DNA of 64,000 nt from JAXLYE01 sp046351595 (GCA_046351595.1 JAXLYE010000007.1:372001-436000), one strand, 5' to 3'; shown: positions 9,062-18,625, counted from the first letter of the stretch. The notes: generated from the letters alone by a model not told the origin. Program-made: numbers and translations.

Positions 9062-9514
9062 GTGAGTGACTTCGACCCCGTCCCGAGCTACCAGCTGTCG
9101 CGGTCCCCGCTCTTCGGGCCGCAGGCCCCTGCGTCCTCCCTCGGCGCCGGGTCGCTGTCGCTGTCTCCGTCGCTGTCGCCGTCACTGTCGCCGTTGCTGT
9201 CCCCATCGCTGTCCATGGACCCGCGGCTCGGGCTGGGCGGCGGCTCGAACCCGGCCTTGACCGCGGCCCTCGGTCACTACGCCGACGCCCCGGCTGCGAA
9301 CCCGTTCTCCCTGACCGTCCCGCAGCGGCCGCCGCTCGCCATCACCGGCAGCGACTTCCTGAGCCAGCGCGCCGGCGCGTTTCTCAACCCGTGGCTCGCC
9401 GATCCGATGCGAGTCGCGGGTGATGCGCAGCGAGAGCTCGACCTGATGCCCAAGACCGATCCGGGCCTGGCCAAGAAGCAGACCATCCTCCACTCGCCGA
9501 CCTTCCGCTTCTGA
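9062..9514 (+). CDS. Small hypothetical protein with SLSP tandem repeats
   Basis: I do not recognise this 150-residue protein. It starts at GTG with CAGGAG about nine bases upstream. Residues ~30-51 are a low-complexity SLSP repeat (SLSLSPSLSPSLSP), encoded by an imperfect 12-bp DNA repeat at 9152-9215. The rest is Pro/Leu-rich with a basic tail (DPGLAKKQTILHSPTFRF). There is no signal peptide or membrane helix. The gene is convergent with the next one: its TGA ends at 9514 and the neighbour's stop begins at 9515. The SLSP stretch could be a flexible linker or modification target; its length may vary between strains. Confidence 0.6.
   Translation: MSDFDPVPSYQLSRSPLFGPQAPASSLGAGSLSLSPSLSPSLSPLLSPSLSMDPRLGLGGGSNPALTAALGHYADAPAANPFSLTVPQRPPLAITGSDFLSQRAGAFLNPWLADPMRVAGDAQRELDLMPKTDPGLAKKQTILHSPTFRF
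9152..9215 (+). repeat. Imperfect 12-bp coding tandem repeat (SLSP units)
   Basis: Units of the form TCGCTGTCGCCG, with scattered substitutions, are repeated about five times and read as Ser-Leu-Ser-Pro. The repeat is in frame within the small hypothetical gene. Confidence 0.7.
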
Positions 9515-10555
9515 TCACCGTGCTGCGAGCACGGCGCGCAGAAAGCCGAGGGACTCGCTCAGGATGCGCTCCTTGTCGGTCCGCACGTAGGCCGAGAGCA
9601 GGATGTGGTTCCCGTCTGCGATCGCGACCTCGCGCGAGAGCGGGTGCGGGCTCCCCCCGTTCATTCGAGAGAAGGCGCGGCGCATCGCGGGCACGCTGAC
9701 CACCGTGTCTTTGTGCGCCGCGTCCGCGTAGTGATAGAGCATCAGGACCGGCGCGCGCACGGCGGACAAGACCTCGTCCGTCGCGATGGTGCGGCGCAGG
9801 CCGTCGAGTGTGAGCAGCGCGCGGAAGCGCTGCCGGGTGAGCCAGTGCGCCTCGTACCCGGCCTGCTTCCGCTGCTCGGGATCGCTCTTCCAGGATGCAT
9901 CGCGGTACTCGCCGTACAGCGACTCGATGAGCGGCATGCCGAGGCGGCGGGACAACAGGAACGACATCGGATCGGCAAAGTCGAACAGCGGGCTCGCGAG
10001 CACCAGCGCCGCGACGTCGTCGGGGTGACGCGCCGCGAGCCACGTACACAAGAGAGCGCCCGTCGAAGAGCCGATGAGGACGATCTTGTCGCCGAGCTCG
10101 CGCAGGTGGTGGAAGTCTTCCTCCATGCGCTCGAAGTACTGCTCGGCGCGCGCGGCCGCGTGGGCGGTGAGCTCGCCACCGTGGCCCGGCAGGCGCGTGT
10201 AATAGACGCTCGCACCGAGCGCCGCCGCCAGCGGCTCGACCCCGCCTTCGCCCTCGGCGCGGGAGGCGCCGAACCCGTGCACGAACAGGATCACCACGGG
10301 CGCCCGCCCCGGGCCCCGCTGCACCAGGCGCTCTTCATTTCCCGGCAGCACGCCTTCCTGGTGAGAGCGAGCGAGCTGCCGCGCCAGATACCCGCGCACG
10401 TCCTCGCCGGTCGCGGCCGGGTGTCCCGAGGGCTGGCGCGGGAGCGGCTGCGGCCAGAGGAGGCCCAGGGCGCCGAGCACCAGCAAGGCACCGAGGCCGA
10501 CGAGGCCCAGGCGTGCGACCCGGCGGCCCGTGCGCGGTCCGGCGGCAAGCGACAT
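9515..10555 (-). CDS. Membrane-anchored alpha/beta hydrolase (serine esterase/lipase type)
   Basis: This 346-residue protein has an N-terminal transmembrane or signal segment (GLVGLGALLVLGALGLLWP, residues ~17-35) followed by an alpha/beta-hydrolase fold. Visible elements are the oxyanion strand VILFVHGFGASR, the nucleophile elbow IGSSTGALL (Gly-X-Ser-X-Gly) and a late catalytic His in IADGNHILL. The acid residue probably lies in the LMLYHYADAAHKD segment. The family hydrolyses esters or lipids; the substrate is unknown. The start at 10555 was chosen because the hydrophobic segment follows it directly; the longer open frame upstream is basic and composition-driven. It is divergent from, and its start overlaps, the MYXO-CTERM-like gene. 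Confidence 0.85.
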   Translation of the reverse strand: MSLAAGPRTGRRVARLGLVGLGALLVLGALGLLWPQPLPRQPSGHPAATGEDVRGYLARQLARSHQEGVLPGNEERLVQRGPGRAPVVILFVHGFGASRAEGEGGVEPLAAALGASVYYTRLPGHGGELTAHAAARAEQYFERMEEDFHHLRELGDKIVLIGSSTGALLCTWLAARHPDDVAALVLASPLFDFADPMSFLLSRRLGMPLIESLYGEYRDASWKSDPEQRKQAGYEAHWLTRQRFRALLTLDGLRRTIATDEVLSAVRAPVLMLYHYADAAHKDTVVSVPAMRRAFSRMNGGSPHPLSREVAIADGNHILLSAYVRTDKERILSESLGFLRAVLAAR

Positions 10556-11105
10556 GCTGCCATGGTATCGCAGCTCGCGCGGGACGGAGTCGAGGTGCGC
10601 ACAGGCCGTCGTTCCGCAGCCGCCTTTCGGATGGCATTCGCTTCTGCGCATCCTGCCCGGCTGTCTCCCCGGGTTCGCCGCCGTGCTCCTCTTGGCTGCG
10701 GCGGCGCAGTCCGGTGCGGCGCGCGCGGACGTGGGGCCCACGCCCAAGTGCCCTCCGGGGACCTATCACGCGTACCTCATGGGCCACCGCTGCGTGAAGA
10801 ACGGCTACCGCCTGGAGCAGAACGCCGAGGGCCTCGTCGTCGAGGTCCGCATCCCCGGCGCCCCCGTCGAGCCCGCGCCCATCCCCATCGTCCCGAGCGG
10901 CGAAGACCGCGCCGCCGCCGGATCGAACCCGGCGACGAACCCGGCGACGAACTCGGCTCCGACCCCGGCTCCGGCCTCTTCCAGACGCGCCAGCGGCTGC
11001 ACGGCGGCAGACCGCGGCGGCACTCCGGCCGCAGCTCTGCTCACCGCGCTCGCCCTGCTGGTTGCCCGTCGCGGACGCCGCTTGCGCAGCGAAGCCCGGC
11101 GCTGA
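10554..11105 (+). CDS. Putative secreted protein with MYXO-CTERM-like C-terminal tail
   Basis: This short protein (at most 183 residues) has a hydrophobic signal segment (GFAAVLLLAAAAQSGAARA), a mature part with paired Cys (PTPKCPPGTYHAYLMGHRC), and a Pro/Asn/Thr-rich spacer containing two NPAT repeats. It ends with Cys, a hydrophobic helix and an Arg cluster (SGCTAADRGG ... LLTALALLVARRGRR). That tail matches the MYXO-CTERM sorting signal of myxobacterial surface proteins. The true start is uncertain: the ATG at 10554 overlaps the start codon of the divergent hydrolase, and no better ATG or GTG lies before the signal segment. Function unknown; surface display inferred. Confidence 0.65.
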   Translation: MLPWYRSSRGTESRCAQAVVPQPPFGWHSLLRILPGCLPGFAAVLLLAAAAQSGAARADVGPTPKCPPGTYHAYLMGHRCVKNGYRLEQNAEGLVVEVRIPGAPVEPAPIPIVPSGEDRAAAGSNPATNPATNSAPTPAPASSRRASGCTAADRGGTPAAALLTALALLVARRGRRLRSEARR

Positions 11106-11807
11106 CGCGGCCTGCGCGTCGCTCCTGTGGTGCCGGCCTGCGACCGCTGGCTCTCGCTGCGCTCGTGGTTCCGGTGCTGAGAAACACGGCGTCGAGCAGC
11201 ACCCTCGGGCTCACCGGGAACGCTCGGCCTCCAAGAAGAGCATGGGCTGATCCTCACCTGCGGCCGTCGGGGTCCGCGGTGAGCGCGCGTTCGCTGTAGT
11301 GACCGCGCAGCAACGCGACCGCCCGCCGAGCCTGCAGCACCGGGCGGAGCGCGTCCTAACATAGTCTGAGAACTTCACGCGAATCGATCCGCAGCAAGAA
11401 GAGAGGAGCCGCCCAGCGACGAAAGGACAGCGGCGGGACGTTCAGCCGCACAAGGTCCGTAATAGCCTGGCTCGTCGGAGAAGCTGCGTTGCGGATGGGT
11501 TGCGGACATGTTGCGGATGGATTCGTGGCTGCGGTGTACCCGTGCGCTTCTGGCTCAAAGGTGCGTGCCAGCGCACAGGCGGGTACGTAGCACACCCAGG
11601 CCCTGGGGCATGGCGCTGCTCGAGCGCGCGGCGAGAGACACGCAGCTTGGCTGGCTCCAGGAAAAGGCGCGGGTGTTGGCCTCCGGCACGGCTCCCTAAT
11701 ACATGTATCTGCGGGTTCCATGGGGAGTGTCATAGATACCCATTGGGGAGGCGCGACGCTCGGCTTGCGGCTCGAGCGGCCTCCTCCCGACGCACCGGGC
11801 CGACCGG
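11106..11807. other. 700-bp stretch without a recognisable gene
   Basis: Open frames here are short, overlap on both strands, lack ribosome-binding sites and match no family I know. Short related heptamers (TTGCGGA) recur at about 11490-11520. A decayed gene is possible, since the next element downstream is itself a decayed propeller gene. Confidence 0.45.
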
Positions 11808-12256
11808 CTACTGCGGCTTGTGCAGGATGGTGCCGGACCTCCCGGCGGCCCAGACGTTGTTGGTTCCGACTCCCCACAGGACATTGAGATCATCGTTGGC
11901 ACCGCTGTCCTGCAGCGCCCAGGCCGTCCCGTCCCACTTCAGGATGGCCCCCGAGTAGGCGACCGCCCACACGTTGTTGGCGTCTGCCCCCCCATACGCC
12001 TTGGAGTATGTCGGTGGTGCCGCTGGACTGGACGGACCATGCGGTTCCGTTCCACCTCATGATCATCCCGCCCGTTCCCACGGCCCAGATGTTGTTGGCG
12101 TTCATCCCCCAGATGTCGCTGAAGCTCTGAGTCGTACCGGTGGGCTGCGTGGCCCAGCTCGTACCGTTCCACTGGGTGATCGGCCCCAGGCGGCCGACCA
12201 GTCCGGCGCTTCCTTGCGGCTTCCTCCACCTTCCCGTGACCCTGCCTGTCCATCTG
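11808..12256 (-). pseudogene. Frameshifted, start-less fragment of a WG-repeat beta-propeller protein
   Basis: On the minus strand the sequence reads as three to four propeller blades of the type found intact at 13585 and 19462. Examples are ITQWNGTSW, then IWGMNANNIWAVGTGG, then ADANNVWAVAYSGAILKW, and finally a terminal blade ending in GTILHKPQ and a TAG stop at 11808-11810. Between the second and third blades the frame changes at a run of seven C on the plus strand (11987-11993); six would keep the frame. Upstream the frame closes at a stop near 12257 without any start codon or signal peptide. It is therefore a remnant, or a gene with an indel-prone homopolymer. A sequencing error can explain the frameshift but not the missing 5' end. 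Confidence 0.75.
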
Positions 12257-12304
12257 GGCTAGGCTCTCACCGGAGCGCGGCGCGGTCGCAGCCGGGAGAG
12301 AGAC

Positions 12305-12820
12305 ATGGCAGGCCTGATCAGAACGAGACGACCCATGCGCTGGCTCTGGGTCTGCGGCGCCGTGCTGGCGCTGTCCGCGTGCCCGCGGTCGCCGCAGGTG
12401 CCCTCGGACGCGGCGGCTCCTGTCGATGCGGCACTCCGGGTGGATCGGCCTGCGCCCGCGGACCTGGCCGTGCAGGACGCAGCGCCGGTCGGCGACCAGG
12501 CGGCGGCGTGTCCTGTCCACAAGATCGCCTTCACGCAGGAGCAGGGCTGTCAGAACGACGGCAGCAACGAGTTCTGCGTACCCAGCACCGACGCGGCGAC
12601 GCGGGCAGCGGTCCAGCGCATCGCACCCGCCGTCACCTGCGGCGCGGGCCGCGGTCGCGCGGGCTGCGATCCCACGACGCAGCGACTGTGCTCCTTCCCG
12701 ACCGGCGACAGGACCTGCACGGGTCGGCACGGCGCGCTCACGGACTCTGCGTGGTCGCAGCACTGCCAGATCGCCGCCCTGCCCGCGATTCCCAGAATCG
12801 TGCACACCTGGTTTGAGTAA
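12305..12820 (+). CDS. Putative lipoprotein, Cys-rich, unknown function
   Basis: This 171-residue protein has a lipoprotein signal: basic n-region (RTRRPMR), hydrophobic core and lipobox LSAC with Cys26. The mature part starts with an Asp/Ala/Pro-rich linker and then a Cys-rich domain of about 95 residues. Its Cys are in motifs such as QEQGCQNDGSNEFCVP, TCGAGRGRAGC and RLCSFPTGDRTC, suggesting several disulfides in an extracytoplasmic fold. The start at 12305 is supported by GGGAGAG a few bases upstream; the ATG at 12335 has no such site. I do not recognise the domain. It lies between two decayed propeller genes on the opposite strand. Confidence 0.7.
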   Translation: MAGLIRTRRPMRWLWVCGAVLALSACPRSPQVPSDAAAPVDAALRVDRPAPADLAVQDAAPVGDQAAACPVHKIAFTQEQGCQNDGSNEFCVPSTDAATRAAVQRIAPAVTCGAGRGRAGCDPTTQRLCSFPTGDRTCTGRHGALTDSAWSQHCQIAALPAIPRIVHTWFE

Positions 12821-12953
12821 CTGGCGTCGTGCCGGGCTGGCCAAAGGGCCGGTGCACCTGGATGGCTCTGGTCCCGCAGCAGGCTCCGTCTCCCCGTTCT
12901 CCGTCGAGTCTGTCTACTCAGCAACTGCAGAAGGCGAGCTTCTCCACGGGCAG

Positions 12954-13510
12954 TCAAGGCTGATAGTAATGGAAGATGTTGGAGCCATCGAGGAGCCAGA
13001 TGTCTCCCGGGCCGCTGCCCCACAGAGCGGACAGCCACCAGGTGGAGAACGGCGACCCCTTCCAGCTCGTTCCGTCCCAGTGCTGGATGCGATCCGTAAC
13101 AGGACCTGGGCCCGCCGCAGCGCTCACCAGCCAGACGTCGTTGCCGGCCTGGGGCCACAGCGCGGTCGGCACATGTCCCCGCGGAGATCCGAGCTTCTGC
13201 CACGAGGTCCCGTTCCACTGCAGGATGAAGCCCTGCAGCTGCTCGTGCCCGACCGCCCACGCGGCATCCGGCCCGGTCGCGGCGACCGCGGTGAGCTCGC
13301 CGGTGTAGCTCTGCACACGTGTCCAGGAGAAACCGTCCCAGTGCAGGATCTCGGAGCGCTTGCTGTCCGAGAGGAAGGCTGTCAAGGGTCTTCCTCCGTC
13401 GTCACGGCCCAGACATCGCTGCGTCTGCTGCCCGAGATGCCGCGGATGCAGAACCGCCCCTGGATAGAGCCGGCACCTGCCATCAAGGTCTTTCTGGATA
13501 AAGGATAACG
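12954..13510 (-). pseudogene. Frameshifted beta-propeller repeat protein remnant
   Basis: The minus strand encodes at least four blades: SDVWAVTTEED, then RSEILHWDGFSW, GFILQWNGTSWQKLG, DRIQHWDGTSWKG, and the final ALWGSGPGDIWLL, before a TGA at 12954-12956. The first blade is in a different frame. A single missing C at the short C-run near 13386 (GACCCTTGA) would rejoin it to the rest. No start codon or signal peptide precedes the first blade, so the 5' end is lost, approximately at 13510. The family is that of the intact lipoprotein that begins 75 bp further on the other strand. Probably non-functional. Confidence 0.7.
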
Positions 13511-13584
13511 CCTAGATCGCTCCGGATATCGCAACAGCGCCGCCCCCCACTCGGCAGACCCCACGTTACATGGTACCCTGAACC

Positions 13585-14655
13585 ATGCACGAACCGCCGA
13601 GGCATTGGCTCCCTGGTTCCCTGGGTGGGCGTCTGCTGCTTGCTCTTGTGGGAGCGATGGGATGCTCGCAGAGTGTCTCGCACCCGACGCCGCACGATGA
13701 GCAGCCGCCGGATCTCATTGCGGATCAGGCGGCCGGGCTGCCGCCGCCGGACCCCTGGGATGTCGTCGCGAACCCGGGGAGCGGGGGACACATCTCGGGG
13801 ATCTGGGGCAGCGGTCCCGACGACATCTGGTTTGTCGGCCTGCCGAGCCTGCACTGGGATGGCACGAGCCTGACCCCCGTGCCCCTCCGCGCGACCGCGG
13901 TCTGGGGCAGCGGCCCCGATGACGTCTGGGCCGTCGGTTTCGGGTCTCACTGTCAGCCCGGAACCATTGGCCCCGTCCCCAGCTCGATCTACCATCGCAG
14001 CGGCGGCACCTGGACCCTGTCCTTTTCGTACAAGACCTCTCTGTGCTCCGTCTGGGGCAGCGGTCCCAACGACGTCTGGGCCGTCGGCGACAGCGAGCAG
14101 TCCGTCCAGCGCGGCGGGGTCCTGCACTGGGACGGCACGGCCTGGACCCGGCAGGCGATCAACACCCACTACCTATTGGTCGGCGTGACCGGGATCGGGC
14201 CGAACGAGGCCTACTTCGCCGGCGGGTTGGTCGGCTCCATCACGGATCCGGAGCCGCGGCTCCCGCGAGTGGCCCGCTGGGATGGCACCAGCTGGACCGG
14301 ATTGACCTCAGGCCCCACTGTGTTGAACGGCCTCGTAGCTTCGGGCCCCGGCGAGGTCTGGCTGGCCAGCTGGGGCTCACTCTGCCGGCTGGAGGGCTCC
14401 CGCTGTGTGGAGTTCCCCATCGAGGGAGACAATTCCCTTGGGACGGCGATCTCCGGCTGGAGCAGCAGCCCTTCCGATGTCTGGTTCGTCGGCAGCGGGG
14501 GCTTCATGGTCCACTGGGACGGCACGACGCTGCGCCGGGTGCCCAGCGGCACCGACCAGACTCTGTACGCAATCTGGGGCAGCGGTCCCGACGACATCTG
14601 GGCCGCCGGAGACAGCGGGGTCATCCTGCACAAGCGCCCCGTCGGCAAGAGGTGA
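13585..14655 (+). CDS. Beta-propeller lipoprotein with WGSGPDDVWAVG-type repeats
   Basis: This 356-residue lipoprotein (lipobox AMGC, Cys27) is built almost entirely of propeller blades. The blade motif is WGSGPDDIWFVG / WGSGPNDVWAVG followed by a strand with LHWDGTAWT. Six or seven copies cover residues ~70-350, consistent with one closed propeller. Such repeats occur in many myxobacterial exported proteins and probably mediate binding on the outer surface; no enzyme motif is seen. It is the only complete stand-alone copy in this window. Two decayed copies lie immediately upstream on the opposite strand, and a related propeller forms the C-terminus of the protein at 19462. No strong ribosome-binding site precedes the ATG. 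Confidence 0.85.
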   Translation: MHEPPRHWLPGSLGGRLLLALVGAMGCSQSVSHPTPHDEQPPDLIADQAAGLPPPDPWDVVANPGSGGHISGIWGSGPDDIWFVGLPSLHWDGTSLTPVPLRATAVWGSGPDDVWAVGFGSHCQPGTIGPVPSSIYHRSGGTWTLSFSYKTSLCSVWGSGPNDVWAVGDSEQSVQRGGVLHWDGTAWTRQAINTHYLLVGVTGIGPNEAYFAGGLVGSITDPEPRLPRVARWDGTSWTGLTSGPTVLNGLVASGPGEVWLASWGSLCRLEGSRCVEFPIEGDNSLGTAISGWSSSPSDVWFVGSGGFMVHWDGTTLRRVPSGTDQTLYAIWGSGPDDIWAAGDSGVILHKRPVGKR

Positions 14656-15108
14656 GCCAGTGGCCGCGCCCGGCGAGCAGGCTGCCTAAACCACGCCCCG
14701 CACGAGATACGGATCGGCGCGGGTCCTGCCGCCTGCGGCATCCCGCCGCTAGCGCGTCGGGAGCCCTGCCTCCGGCGTCACCCCCGCCTATCGCAAAACT
14801 TCAGGTTTCATCTGGGGCGCGGTTTAGAACCCCCAGCGTGGCATGCAGCCAGTACCGGGGTTTTCGTTTGGCGAGGTCTCCCCCTTGACCCTTCTGCCCT
14901 GTTACCCTTACCGGGGTTCGGGCTCTTAGCGGCAGGGGGGCTCTTTTGGCCTGCCAGCAGCGACCCGGTCCAGACGAGCCTTCGGCCTGGCGAAGAGGCG
15001 GCTCTGGCCGGCCTGCCTCGTGGCAGCCCGAAGCAGACCGGGCGCGAGGTAGGCGCGGGTGGCCTCCGGGTTGTGTGGTCCTGACAGCGAAGGCAAAATG
15101 GGCCTATC
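14656..15108. other. Intergenic region carrying one copy of a dispersed repeat
   Basis: No gene was found in these 453 bp. They hold one copy of a ~67-bp repeat (14718-14784) that recurs near 54980, followed by an AT-richer stretch. A promoter for the WD40 gene is expected near the 3' end but no clear -35/-10 pair is visible. Confidence 0.5.
14718..14784 (+). repeat. Dispersed ~67-bp intergenic repeat, copy 1
   Basis: This stretch matches 54980-55046 in the same orientation with only about seven mismatches. Shared blocks include CGCGGGTCCTG, CGCCTGCGGCATCCCG and CCCTGCCTCCGGCG. Both copies lie between genes and start 40-60 kb apart copies of the same unit, so this is a dispersed element rather than a tandem duplication. 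Confidence 0.7.
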
Positions 15109-18100
15109 GTGAAAAGAGCTGTCCTCGCTCTCGGGGCACGATCTCGCTTCCGGTCCGTTTGTCAGCGCAGGGCGGCAAGGGCCTGCACCGCGCTGCTGTG
15201 GCTCGCGGCGGCTGGCTGCAGGTCCAGCCTGAAGGACGGAGGCGGGCTGGCGTCGCAGCGGGCTGCCGCTGCAGCCCAAGGGACCGAGTCCGGGGGCACA
15301 CCGTCGCCGGCACGCGGCGCTGCGCCCGAGGACCCGGTGCAGGCGGAGCAGAGCCTGCGGGCCGCGGCGCTCAGCCGGCAGCCCGAAAAGATCCTGCAGG
15401 CGCTGGTCGAAGGGATGCTGGCGGCGCAGCCCGATCGGGCGCGGGGGCAATATAACGCCCGACACTGGGAAGGTCTGCTCGCCGCCGCCGCCCAGCTTAC
15501 GATCCCGCGCACCGTCGCGCAGGGCCCGCGCGGGGGGAGCTGGGCCGCGGCCTCGGCAGACGGCGGGCTGATCGCGATCGCCGCTGCGAACCAGGGCGCC
15601 GCCGTGATCGATGCGCGGAGCGGCGCCCGACGCGCGGTCCTTGCGGGCGGCGGTCGCCCCATCGGGTTCTCATCGGACGACAGCGTGGTGTGGGGCTTCG
15701 ACGAGGGGTCGCTGCGCAGCTGGGAGAGCCGGACCGGCAAGCCGCTGCGCACGCTGCCGCACCCGACGCCGCCCATCCACGCCGCAGCGCTGACGGCGGA
15801 CGGCCGGCGCATCGCGGTCGCGGCGGCAGGCCCGAACATCGAGCTCTGGGACACCGCTTCCGGCCGCCGCATCGGCGAGCTCGCAGCTCGCGAGCAGGGG
15901 AGGCTGGTCGCGCTGTCGCTCGCCGCGGACGGGAAGGAGCTCGCGGCGGTCGGTGCCGACGGGCGGGTGGTGGTGCTCGCGCTCCCTTCTGGCCGTGTCG
16001 TCCAGCGGGTAGCGGCTGGCGCGGCCGTGCGCACCGTGGCGCTGTCGCACGACGGGACGAAGCTCTGTACGGGCGGTGACGACGGGATCGTGCGCGTGTT
16101 CGCGCGCAGCACGGGCTCCCTCCTGAGCGCGCTCGCGGGGTACAAGGCACCCCTCCTCAGCGCGCAGTTCACGCCGCAAGATCACGAGATCCTGACCGCA
16201 TCGGAGGACGGTACGGTCCGTCTCTGGGAGCTCGACGCCGGCCGCTCCCTGCCGGCTCCGGAGGGACAAACCGACGACATACGCAGCGCGCTGTTCTTTG
16301 ACCAGGGCCGCAAGATCCTCACCAGCGGCTCCGAGCAGCCCTCGCAGCAGTGGGGCCCCGATCAGACGCTGCGCGCCTGGGACGCCGACACCGGGCGCAG
16401 CCTGGCCCGCCAGACGCTGGTCCCCCTCGCGCAGGGAGACAAAGGGGACGCGGGATCGATCCTCGCGCTCGATCCCTCGGGGGCGCGGCTTTTGACCCGG
16501 CGCGCCTTCGGTCCCCTGGGCATCTGGGACGCCTCGACGCTCAGGCTGCGCCAGGCCATCCCGCCAGGTGGCAACGATCACACCGAGCAGCTTGTGACCC
16601 CGGATGCGAGCGCCCTGCTGCTCATCTCCGACGAGCCGCGCAAGGCCCAGCTCTACGATGTGCGCAGCGGCCGACGGCTCAGCGGCTGGAGCGTGCCCGA
16701 CTCAATGGTCGTCCACGCCTTGTCTCCCGACAGGAAGCGGGTCCTTGTCAGCCGCCCGCCTGGCCCCTCCTTCACGGACGCGGCGGCGGGGCTCTGTGAC
16801 AGCGCCAGCGGGCGACCGGTGCTCGCCCTTACGCAGGCGGACCAGCTGCTCACCCTCGCGGCCTTCTCGGCGGACGGCAAGCGCATCGTCGGCATCGAGG
16901 AGGACGGGAGCACCGGCGGCGTCTGGGATGCGCAGAGCGGCGCGCGCCTCCAGTCCTTCACCCGGGCCCGCGGCGCCGTCGAGGATCTGCGCATCTCACC
17001 GAGCGGGCAGCGGTTCCTGCTCCGCCAGGAGTACGGCCAGCTGCAGGTCTACGACGCCCGGACCGGGCAGGCGGTGTTCGCCGAGCCGCTCACCGCGATC
17101 GTGCTGGCCGAGTTCTCTCCCGATGGCCAGCGGCTCATCACCGCAAAGGACAGGGACGACGACGTCAGCGTCTGGGACCTCGACACCGGCAAGCGCGTGC
17201 AGACCCTGCGCGGGCACAAGAGGCCGGTCACCGCGCTGGCCTACTCCCCCGACGGGCAGCGCATCCTGACGGCGAGCGCCGATCGGTCGCTCATCGTGTG
17301 GCGTACGAGCGACGGCAAGCAGCTGCTGCGCTTCGGACGCGGCGTGCGACCCGACGAGCCCGGACCCCGTCCGGGGGCTGCCCCGGCGCACCTGGAGCTG
17401 GCGCGGCTGGCCGCCCCCGACCCGGTCCAGTACGCCGCCTTCTCGGCCGACGGCTCACACATCCTGACGGCGACAGACAACGAGATCATCGTCTGGAGCG
17501 CCGCCACCTACCGCTGGCAGGACCGGCACGACAACAGCGGCACCTCGCCGATCCTCTCCGCTTGCTTCTCGCCCGACGGCGCGCAGCTGCTGATGGCCAC
17601 CTCCAACGCGGGCCCGCACGGCCACAGCACCTACGTCGAGCGCTGGGACGCGAGCAGCGGGCAGCCGCTGGACACGGTCCATGCCACCGAGGCCTCGATG
17701 GAGCACACATCGATCGCCAGCGGCGGCGGGCTGCTCGCGGTGCTGATCCAGCCGCTGATCGGCTCGGACGCCACCGTCCAGCTGCGCGATGCAAAGGACG
17801 GGAAGCCGCTGCGCGCGATCGAGATTCCGTCGGAACACGGGCAGATCGCGCAGCTCGTCCTGTCACCGGATGGCTCGCGGCTCCTGACCGTCTCGCCGAC
17901 CCGCACCGAGCTCTGGGACACCCCGAGAGGGACGCAGCTGCTGACACTCCCCGAGGAGCAGACCTCTTATGTCCATGCGGCCTTCTCGCCGGACGGGAGG
18001 CGCGTGGCGACCGCCGGTGAGGACGGCGTGGCGCGCATCCACGATGCGGCGACCGGAGCCGTGCAGCGCCGCTTCACCGGACACACAGAGCCGCTGACGC

Positions 18101-18399
18101 ACCTCGCGCTGTCGCCGGACGGCAGGCAGCTGGCTACGGCCGGCAAGGACGCGACGGTCCGGATCTGGGACACCGGGACCGGGCGGCCGCTGCTCGTCCA
18201 TAAGCTCCCGCACGACCCGACGGCCGTCGGCTTCTCACCGGACGGAGCCAGGCTGGTCGTCGCGGCGCAGGCCGCATATGTCTACTCCACGCGGCACGCG
18301 GATTACCATGCGTTCGGCTGCCGCGTCCTGCGCGCGCTGCAGGCCGCTCCCGCGGTCGACGAGGCTCGGCTGCGGCAGGCGCTGTCCGCTTGTCCGTGA
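15109..18399 (+). CDS. WD40-repeat lipoprotein (about 1,096 residues)
   Basis: This large protein has a lipoprotein-like signal (hydrophobic ALLWLAAAGC, Cys37) after an Arg-rich n-region, then a linker to about residue 140. The rest is WD40 blades throughout. Typical units are SEDGTVRLWELDAG, YSPDGQRILTASADRSLIVW and LSPDGRQLATAGKDATVRIW. Enough repeats are present for two seven-bladed propellers. No kinase domain is fused, unlike many myxobacterial WD40 proteins. The short C-terminal tail holds a Cys pair (CRVLRALQ, LSACP). The GTG start at 15109 has only a weak purine-rich site upstream. Role: probably a protein-interaction scaffold on the periplasmic or outer surface. Confidence 0.88.
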   Translation: MKRAVLALGARSRFRSVCQRRAARACTALLWLAAAGCRSSLKDGGGLASQRAAAAAQGTESGGTPSPARGAAPEDPVQAEQSLRAAALSRQPEKILQALVEGMLAAQPDRARGQYNARHWEGLLAAAAQLTIPRTVAQGPRGGSWAAASADGGLIAIAAANQGAAVIDARSGARRAVLAGGGRPIGFSSDDSVVWGFDEGSLRSWESRTGKPLRTLPHPTPPIHAAALTADGRRIAVAAAGPNIELWDTASGRRIGELAAREQGRLVALSLAADGKELAAVGADGRVVVLALPSGRVVQRVAAGAAVRTVALSHDGTKLCTGGDDGIVRVFARSTGSLLSALAGYKAPLLSAQFTPQDHEILTASEDGTVRLWELDAGRSLPAPEGQTDDIRSALFFDQGRKILTSGSEQPSQQWGPDQTLRAWDADTGRSLARQTLVPLAQGDKGDAGSILALDPSGARLLTRRAFGPLGIWDASTLRLRQAIPPGGNDHTEQLVTPDASALLLISDEPRKAQLYDVRSGRRLSGWSVPDSMVVHALSPDRKRVLVSRPPGPSFTDAAAGLCDSASGRPVLALTQADQLLTLAAFSADGKRIVGIEEDGSTGGVWDAQSGARLQSFTRARGAVEDLRISPSGQRFLLRQEYGQLQVYDARTGQAVFAEPLTAIVLAEFSPDGQRLITAKDRDDDVSVWDLDTGKRVQTLRGHKRPVTALAYSPDGQRILTASADRSLIVWRTSDGKQLLRFGRGVRPDEPGPRPGAAPAHLELARLAAPDPVQYAAFSADGSHILTATDNEIIVWSAATYRWQDRHDNSGTSPILSACFSPDGAQLLMATSNAGPHGHSTYVERWDASSGQPLDTVHATEASMEHTSIASGGGLLAVLIQPLIGSDATVQLRDAKDGKPLRAIEIPSEHGQIAQLVLSPDGSRLLTVSPTRTELWDTPRGTQLLTLPEEQTSYVHAAFSPDGRRVATAGEDGVARIHDAATGAVQRRFTGHTEPLTHLALSPDGRQLATAGKDATVRIWDTGTGRPLLVHKLPHDPTAVGFSPDGARLVVAAQAAYVYSTRHADYHAFGCRVLRALQAAPAVDEARLRQALSACP

Positions 18400-18625
18400 C
18401 ACGAGTCCTGCCGTTCCCCGGCGGAGCCCCGTGATCGGACGGCCGCGGCACAACCGAGGAGCGCCGGCCGGCTCGATCAGCGCGCCGCTGTCTGCGTTGA
18501 CTGCACGTCGTTCCCTCCGAAACGGTGCCTGGTGGGTTGGGGACTGTTCAGGGAGCTGCCTGACGGGTACTACGAGGTCTTCAGCCGCCGTATGCAGCGC
18601 GGCATCTCTGGGGCAGAGGTTCGCG

